DNA of 64,000 bases from DATMAM01 sp035559995 (GTDB taxonomy: Bacteria > Desulfobacterota > Binatia > UBA9968). Positions 58,453-64,000 of the stretch are shown piece after piece (within the stretch, counting starts at the first letter, position 1; every line of letters begins with the position of its first letter). The notes below the pieces were generated by a model. That model did not search any database, was not told the DNA's origin, and saw only the letters and a program-made list of their open reading frames with translations. The translations under genes and the position numbers were made by a program. The DNA is taken from assembly GCA_035559995.1 (NCBI GenBank), contig DATMAM010000066.1, forward strand, positions 97,164 through 161,163. The letters are read 5' to 3'.

Positions 58453-59698
58453 GACACGCCTTGGCGAAGTCGCCGATATCATCATGGGACAGTCGCCCCC
58501 TGGCGACACGTACAATCAGCGCGGCGAGGGCCTTCCGTTCTTCCAGGGGGTGGCGGACTTCAACTACCGCCATCCGACGCCCCGGGTTTTCTGCTCCGCG
58601 CCCTCCCGCATTGCGCTCCCGGGAGATATCTTGCTGAGCGTTCGCGCTCCAATTGGTCGTGTGAATGTCGCGGACCGCAAGTGTGCGATCGGTCGCGGTT
58701 TGTCCATAATCCGACCCAAAAGACAAGAGGACGGCCGTTACTTGGAGTTCGCGCTCCGAATGCAGCAGCCCAACTGGACCACGATCGAGGGTAGCGGCTC
58801 CGTTTTCGGGAACGCCACCCGTCGCGACTTGGAGGAATTGGTCGTTCCATGGCCACAGGGGGCGAGTGAGCGCCGCGCCATCGCCCACATCCTCGGCACG
58901 CTGGACGACAAGATCGAGCTGAATCGGCGGATGACCGAGACGCTGGAGGCGATGGCGCGCGCGCTGTTCAAGTCGTGGTTCGTGGACTTCGACCCCGTGC
59001 GCGCCAAGGCCGAAGGCCGCGATCCCGGCCTGCCCCAGCCCCTCGTCGACCTCTTCCCCGCACGTCTCGTCGACTCCGAACTCGGGGAGATTCCGGAGGG
59101 CTGGGAGGCGGGGGCGCTGGGCGACGTCGCGGGACATCCCAGACGGGGCGTGCAGCCGAACAGCATGGAGCCGGATACGCCGTACATCGCCTTGGAGCAC
59201 ATGCCAAAGCGCTGCATTGCACTGTCCGATTGGGGCGTCGCCGACGGACTCGCGAGCAACAAGTTCGAGTTCAGGAAGGGCGAAATCTTGTTCGGGAAGC
59301 TCCGGCCCTACTTCCACAAGGTCGGCGTCGCGCCGGTGGATGGCGTGTGCTCAACGGATATCGTCGTTGTTGCGTCAAAGAGCGCGGACTGGTTCGGTTT
59401 GGTTCTCGGCCATGTGTCGAGCACGGAATTCGTCGAGTACACGAACGCAGGATCAACTGGGACGAAGATGCCGAGGACGAGCTGGTACGACATGGCGCGG
59501 TATCAAATCGTGCTGCCACCGCAACCGGTCGTTCGCGCCTTCAACGATCTCGTGCGGCCTTTGATCGATCGAATCATCGGCAGCATTCATCAATCCCGAA
59601 CCCTCGCCGCCTTGCGGGATGCGCTGCTCCCCAGGCTCATCTCCGGCGAGCTGCGGGTGAAGGATGCGGAGATGTTTTTGAAGGAAAGAGAGTTATGA
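58442..59698 (+). CDS. hsdS: Type I restriction-modification specificity subunit HsdS
   Basis: The 418-residue protein has two target-recognition domains (about 1-140 and 205-355), each followed by a conserved helical region. The first is ERRAIAHILGTLDDKIELNR and the second VVRAFNDLVRPLIDRIIGSI with ALRDALLPRLISGELRV. It would direct the complex to a bipartite DNA sequence. It overlaps hsdM by 11 bases and the SIR2 gene by 4 bases (ATGA). It appears intact, but its HsdM partner is deleted and HsdR is a stub. Confidence 0.92.
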
Positions 59699-61098
59699 GC
59701 GAGACGAGCACACAACCCAAAGACTGCTTCGAGATTGGCGGCGATGACCTGCTCGCTTCAGCCCCGCCTGAATCCGTTCAAGAGAGTGCAGCGGCTAAAG
59801 ACACACCACCTCTGCCGTTGCCACGAGAGACGCTCGACGATATCCGCGTCCGCGTCGGAACGCTCCTCAAGACCGAAACCGTGTCGTTCCTGCTCGGTGC
59901 GGGCGCTTCGGTGGATTGCGGGGGACCACTGATCGGCACGATCCCGCTGATGGTCGAGCAAGCCATCCTTAAGGAAGGCATTACGGGCGACAAGAAGCCG
60001 CGCATTCGACGCTGGCTCGTGATTTTCTACGTCGCGGTGCGACATTGCGCGGGCAACACGGACACGCCGATTACTCGTGACGAGATCATTGAACGTCGAG
60101 AAACACTGAGGGGCGCTCAGGTTGAAAAACTCTCGGCCAATTTTGAGCAAGTGCTTGCGACGCTGCATCGCTGGCGTGCAGCTCTCCCAAAAGCCGGAGG
60201 GCGGCTGCGTCTTGATGGCACCCCTGGGCTCGATGCCAAGTCGGAAGACCTCGACGAATGCCTGCATCACACGACGCGTGCGCTGGCGCGAGCTTGTCAG
60301 CTTCCGACGCCCGGCAAAGAGGACGGACTCGCTATCTTCAAGGCCCTCGTGCGCAAGCTCCTCACGCGTCCGCTCAACCTCAAGCGCGTGAACCTCTTCA
60401 CGCTCAACTACGACACGCTCGTTGAGCAGGCTTCTGACGCCGAGGGGGTCGTCCTGTTGGACGGCTTCGTCGGTACCCAGCGCCGCGTCTTCCGGCCCGA
60501 GAGCTACGAGCAGGATCTCTACTTTCCGGCGGAGACGACGGAAGGCCGCGTCCACCGTTTCGACCGGGTGCTGCACCTCTACAAGCTGCACGGCTCGATC
60601 ACGTGGACTGCGAACGAACCTTCGATCGACGATCCCTACGGCGTCCAAGTCGGTGTTTTCGATCGGGACGGGAAGCAACCTCTCCTGATCTACCCGACGC
60701 CGGCCAAATATGGCGAGACGCTGGGCTCGCCCTACTCGGAGCTGTTCCGCCGCTTCGCTGGCGCGCTCGCTCGGCCGCAATCGGTGCTGTTCGTGATCGG
60801 CTACGGGTTCGGCGACGAGCACGTGAACGCGGTTATCCGTCAGGCTCTCGCCGTGCCGAGCTTCACCCTCGTCATCGTGGATCCGGCGCCGAAGAGCGAC
60901 TTTGTGAAGACGCTACGGAAGCAGAAGGATCGGCGCGTATGGATCGCGGAGGGACCGAGATTGGGAACCCTTGCGGGGTTCGTGGAGCGAGTCCTTCCCG
61001 ACCTGCGGGACGAGGAAATCCGCAAGAAGGTGCTCGCCACCCACCGCGCACTCGCGAAGAACAGCCCCACGCAGGAGGACACTACCAATGGCGACTGA
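59695..61098 (+). CDS. SIR2-like NAD-hydrolysing defence protein (Sir2-HerA system)
   Basis: The 467-residue protein has a SIR2-like fold: NAD loop FLLGAGASVD (GAGAS at 68-72), TLNYD (236-240), the catalytic-His segment KLHGS (His299) and VIGYGFGDEHVN. In Sir2-HerA systems this NADase forms a large complex with the HerA ATPase and depletes NAD on phage infection. ATG 59695 overlaps the hsdS stop. The HerA gene overlaps its 3' end by 11 bases. Confidence 0.92.
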   Translation: MSETSTQPKDCFEIGGDDLLASAPPESVQESAAAKDTPPLPLPRETLDDIRVRVGTLLKTETVSFLLGAGASVDCGGPLIGTIPLMVEQAILKEGITGDKKPRIRRWLVIFYVAVRHCAGNTDTPITRDEIIERRETLRGAQVEKLSANFEQVLATLHRWRAALPKAGGRLRLDGTPGLDAKSEDLDECLHHTTRALARACQLPTPGKEDGLAIFKALVRKLLTRPLNLKRVNLFTLNYDTLVEQASDAEGVVLLDGFVGTQRRVFRPESYEQDLYFPAETTEGRVHRFDRVLHLYKLHGSITWTANEPSIDDPYGVQVGVFDRDGKQPLLIYPTPAKYGETLGSPYSELFRRFAGALARPQSVLFVIGYGFGDEHVNAVIRQALAVPSFTLVIVDPAPKSDFVKTLRKQKDRRVWIAEGPRLGTLAGFVERVLPDLRDEEIRKKVLATHRALAKNSPTQEDTTNGD

Positions 61099-63319
61099 CT
61101 CAGAAATCGGGCGCGTGGTCGCCGTGGACACAGCCCAGGTCAGCATCGAGCTGAACCGCGACCTCAAGGGGATGAGCCGTAGCACCTATGAGGGCCCTCA
61201 GGAAGTCGGACGCATCAACTCCTACGTGATCATCCCAGTGGGCGCGCGGCGTCTCGTTGCGATGGTGACTCGCGTAGTGCTCGTAGAAGAGGCTGAGATG
61301 AAGGCCGACCGAACGATGGTGGCGCTTCCCGCCGCCCGGCGCCTGATGAAGGCGACACTCATCGGTACGATCGACGGCGAGAAGTTTCGGCAGGGAGTTT
61401 CGCTCTTTCCGGTGCTCGACAACGCGGTCCACCTGGCCGGAAGGGCTGACCTCGATGCGATTTTCGGCCCGATCGAGCAGGGCGCCACGGCAGCGCCCGA
61501 CCCGAGCGAACCCGGCTACTGCATCCCCATTGGCGAGTCAGCCGTAGTGACAGGGAGGCCCATCCGGATCGACCCGAACGCCTTCTTCGGAAAGCACGCC
61601 GCCATCCTGGGCAGCACTGGCTCCGGCAAGTCCTGCACCATTGCCAGCCTGATTCAGTCGATTCACGAGCAGCCGGCCGTGAAGCGGACAACCGTCGTGA
61701 TCCTGGATACCAACGGCGAATACCGCACTGCGTTCCAGAAACAGAAGGACGGTGGGGTTTGGGAGAATGCCGGCTCCGTCAGGGCTCTTTACATCCCGTC
61801 TGATCCCAGATTGGCGACGGAGCGTCTTGCCATTCCGTACTGGTTCATGAACGCCGAGGATTTCGTGCGGCTCTTTCAGGCGTCCAAGGGCGTGCAGCGC
61901 CCGGTACTCCTGGAGGCGCTGCGCCTCGCGCGCAACGACGCGGGCAGCGCATCGCCACTTGCCATGCTGCGAGAGGAACTGATCCACGAGATCAATCGCA
62001 TCTGGTCACTGTCGGGAAAAGACGAGAAGACGTCGAGAGACGTGAAAGACCTCGCCGATGGGCTGAAGAAGCGCCTCGGAGAAGATGATCTCAAGGGTGC
62101 CTGGAAAGAGTCGAGCAAAAAGTTCGGCTTAAAAAAAGCAGAAGTCGATTCGGCGCTGGACGCGATCATTCAGACGTGTAAGAAAAATATGGGGCAAAAA
62201 GATGGAACACCCACATATCCTCAGATGCTTCCCGCTGATGCAAGGAAAGCGATTCGCGATGCTATCGATCCCATCTACGAGAAGCTAACAGGGGCGCACC
62301 TCGGCGAGGGTGCTCGTGCCGCAGGCCGGTCGGCGGATGCGCCGTCGCACTTCGATAAGTTGAAGTTCCGCTCCCGCCACATCGAGCAAGTTCTCCGACG
62401 CGAGGAGTCGGGTGGTGCGCGGGCGCGGGATTATTCCGGAACGATGCTGCTGCGTATCGACCGCCTGCTGGCCGATCGGCGGTTCGACTTTCTGTTCGGA
62501 CCTGTCGGTGAGGCGTTACCTAACCCCGCGCACGCACTGGCCGCGTTTCTTCGCGATACGCTCGGCATTGGCTTCTCTACGAAGGCCGCATTGTCGAACG
62601 AGACCGATGTTCCGAAGTCGCGCCTTCCTTTCTACGACCGCCAGCGCGATAAGGCCGGTGCTGTTGATGTCGTCATCTTGGACCTGAGCCTGCTCGCCGC
62701 GGAGGTGCTGGAAAACGTTACCGCGCTGATCGGCAGGCTCGTCCTCGAGTTCCTTCAGCGGCTCGGCGAGCATGGCGGCGAAGGAGCGCGCGGCTCGCTC
62801 CCGGTCGTGCTGGTTCTGGAAGAGGCCCAGAACTACATCCAACAGCCACGATTCGCCGAGGAAGAGTCGATTGCCCGTGTCGTCTTCGAAAGGATTGCGC
62901 GCGAGGGCCGAAAGTACGGCCTGAGCCTCGTTGTTGCTTCCCAGAGGCCGAGCGAGCTTTCGAAGACGGTGCTCTCGCAGTGCAGCAGCTTTATCGTGCA
63001 TCGGCTGCAGAACCCCGAGGATCTGCGGTACTTCAAGGAGATCGTTCCCGGTATCTACGGGCCGATGCTGGAGCAGATTCCGGCGCTCGCCCCGCAGACG
63101 GCGCTCGTCCTAGGCGAGTGCGTTCCAGCGCCGGCGCTGGTGAAGATTCGGGAGGCGCGACCGGTGCCCAGAAGCCGCGATCCTCAGTTCTACCGTTACT
63201 GGGTGAGCGATGCTGCACAGGCCGTCGATGTTGAAGGCATCTGCGCGCAGTGGGAAGGAAAGCGCGATGACGGTGATGAGCCCTCATCGGCAAGCGCGAC
63301 CGATGAGGTCGAAACCTGA
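61088..63319 (+). CDS. HerA-like DNA translocase ATPase (Sir2-HerA system)
   Basis: The 743-residue protein has an N-terminal HAS-barrel-like region (GRVVAVDTAQVSIELNRDLK), Walker A GSTGSGKS (175-182) followed by VVILDTNGEYR, a long helical insert, Walker B PVVLVLEEAQNYI (about residue 577), and SLVVASQRPSEL with the arginine-containing C-terminal part typical of HerA/FtsK. Hexameric HerA assembles with SIR2. It starts at ATG 61088, ten bases after AGGAGG. It looks complete. Confidence 0.93.
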   Translation: MATDSEIGRVVAVDTAQVSIELNRDLKGMSRSTYEGPQEVGRINSYVIIPVGARRLVAMVTRVVLVEEAEMKADRTMVALPAARRLMKATLIGTIDGEKFRQGVSLFPVLDNAVHLAGRADLDAIFGPIEQGATAAPDPSEPGYCIPIGESAVVTGRPIRIDPNAFFGKHAAILGSTGSGKSCTIASLIQSIHEQPAVKRTTVVILDTNGEYRTAFQKQKDGGVWENAGSVRALYIPSDPRLATERLAIPYWFMNAEDFVRLFQASKGVQRPVLLEALRLARNDAGSASPLAMLREELIHEINRIWSLSGKDEKTSRDVKDLADGLKKRLGEDDLKGAWKESSKKFGLKKAEVDSALDAIIQTCKKNMGQKDGTPTYPQMLPADARKAIRDAIDPIYEKLTGAHLGEGARAAGRSADAPSHFDKLKFRSRHIEQVLRREESGGARARDYSGTMLLRIDRLLADRRFDFLFGPVGEALPNPAHALAAFLRDTLGIGFSTKAALSNETDVPKSRLPFYDRQRDKAGAVDVVILDLSLLAAEVLENVTALIGRLVLEFLQRLGEHGGEGARGSLPVVLVLEEAQNYIQQPRFAEEESIARVVFERIAREGRKYGLSLVVASQRPSELSKTVLSQCSSFIVHRLQNPEDLRYFKEIVPGIYGPMLEQIPALAPQTALVLGECVPAPALVKIREARPVPRSRDPQFYRYWVSDAAQAVDVEGICAQWEGKRDDGDEPSSASATDEVET

Positions 63320-63322
63320 CGT

Positions 63323-63520
63323 GACATCATCGAGTTCGTCGTCGAACAGGCCGCCGTCGCCTGCCTGGAGGGCTTCGGCTGGCAAGTTGCCCACGAGCCC
63401 GACATCGCGCCGCTGTGCCTCTCGCCACGCAGGGACATGCCGGCGGCCGACCGGCACGACGAGGGCAAGGCCGCACCAGCGAATAGCCGGCTTCCAGACT
63501 GGCAATCAGCCGGCGCGTGA
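63323..63520 (+). pseudogene. hsdR: HsdR N-terminal stub
   Basis: The frame IIEFVVEQAAVACLEGFGWQ then VAHEPDIAP matches the first 30 or so residues of type I HsdR. It has no start codon in frame, loses similarity after PDIAP and stops at 63518-63520. The nuclease and motor domains are absent, so restriction is not possible from this locus. Confidence 0.75.
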
Positions 63521-63914
63521 GATTGCAGTCAGCCGATGCCCGCCGTCGCCGTGAGCTTTGCCCTGCTCAAGGTATTGAGTACAAATACTCAACGTCATGA
63601 GCAAAGAAGGAGTGCCCTACCGCCGCCCCCAGGCGGCCGAGCTGGCGCGGCGGCTCGCCGAGCCGCGGCGCTTCATCAAGGTGGTGGCCGGGCCGCGCCA
63701 GGTGGGCAAGTCCACGCTCGTGCAGCAGGTGGTGGACGGGCTCGGGCCGAGGCGCGCTACGCAAGCGCAGATGAGCCGACGCTGCGCGGGGCGGGGCTGG
63801 ATCGCGCAGCAGCACGGGGCGGCGTAGCTCGCGACGCGATCAGCCGAGGGCTTACCTTTCAGACAGCCGACACGAAACATTGCGTACAGCCGAGGTACTC
63901 GCTTACGATTAGCC
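63505..63914. repeat. Scattered short CAGCCGA repeats near the right edge
   Basis: Six copies of a short motif (ATCAGCCGG, GTCAGCCGA, ATCAGCCGA, GACAGCCGA, TACAGCCGA, ATTAGCCGA) occur in two groups around the AAA_14 stub. Clustered subterminal repeats of this sort are seen at the ends of IS21-like and related insertion sequences. No transposase is visible before the window ends. Confidence 0.5.
63597..63827 (+). pseudogene. AAA_14 (DUF4143-linked) ATPase N-terminal stub
   Basis: The product starts with a short N-terminus and the P-loop RFIKVVAGPRQVGKSTLVQQ, the usual start of AAA_14 ATPases of about 400 residues. Similarity ends after about 50 residues (VVDGLGP), and the rest is Arg-rich nonsense to the stop. 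Insertion of the adjacent repeat-bearing element probably removed the remainder. Confidence 0.72.
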
Positions 63915-64000
63915 GATCCGGGATCGCGCTCTCTACCCTCGCCTTACCGAGCGTCGCCTGCGCGAGGCTCTCGCCGATTCGCCGGCCGTGCTCATCCACG

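Noticed and set aside
63859..63999. Minus-strand open frame entering from the right edge
   Set aside because: Only 46 codons, no recognisable motif, and overlaps the CAGCCGA repeats. It could be a transposase tail but cannot be supported.

Overview
The window is GC-rich, densely packed chromosomal DNA from what looks like an uncultured soil, sediment or groundwater bacterium. Gene content (paralogous UbiD decarboxylases and amidohydrolases, several lone substrate-binding proteins, acyl-CoA dehydrogenases with a CaiB-type CoA transferase, a CoxL-like molybdoprotein, and two genes that read UGA as selenocysteine) resembles Rokubacteria/Methylomirabilota, Binatota, Tectomicrobia or deep-branching deltaproteobacterial lineages. 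That placement is an inference from gene families, not a phylogenetic result.

Layout. 0-1.5 kb: the end of one gene and a GrdB-like glycine/sarcosine/betaine reductase selenoprotein with in-frame UGA and a hairpin just after it. 1.6-7.1 kb (minus strand): amidohydrolase, two bicupin dioxygenase-like proteins, a UbiD decarboxylase and a DUF4399 lipoprotein, suggesting aromatic-acid breakdown. 7.2-10.3 kb: a CbbQ/NorQ AAA+ ATPase with its CbbO/NorD von Willebrand partner but no obvious client. 10.5-13.1 kb: an operon of a UGSC-family selenoprotein (UGA recoded, with a second matching hairpin), a 350-residue conserved protein and a thioredoxin-reductase-like flavoprotein. 13.2-24.8 kb: CoA-ligase-like protein, solute-binding protein, dienelactone hydrolase, a small protein behind an attenuator-like leader, alpha/beta hydrolase, ketopantoate-reductase-like protein, two acyl-CoA dehydrogenases, CoA transferase, and a split thiamine-diphosphate decarboxylase. 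24.9-38.6 kb: D-aminoacylase-like amidohydrolase, a second UbiD/amidohydrolase set, substrate-binding proteins, REC-GAF regulator, rhomboid protease, CoxL-like molybdoprotein and aldo/keto reductase.

38.3-42.9 kb is an accessory patch bracketed by a ~220-bp direct repeat of the aldo/keto reductase 3' end. It holds a deleted RAYT transposase, a decayed nuclease gene, three recognisable type II toxin-antitoxin pairs, a DUF2283 pair and a truncated NucS-like gene, separated by imperfect palindromes with integron attC architecture. No integrase is present, so I read it as an integrase-less attC cluster (CALIN). 42.9-54.4 kb returns to core-type genes: a bacterial voltage-gated channel with a calcium-type filter, TctC, VOC, SDR, metallophosphoesterase, a gene pair behind a sigma-54-like site, and a subtilase behind a cyclic-di-GMP-I riboswitch.

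54.7-64 kb is a defence island with many broken genes: an SNF2 helicase remnant, a RecF/OLD-type ATPase with a DUF4276 partner, a transposase fragment, and a type I restriction-modification operon. In that operon hsdM has a large internal deletion, hsdS is intact, hsdR is only a stub, and an apparently intact Sir2-HerA pair sits between them. The right edge ends in an AAA_14 ATPase stub and short CAGCCGA repeats suggestive of an insertion-sequence end.
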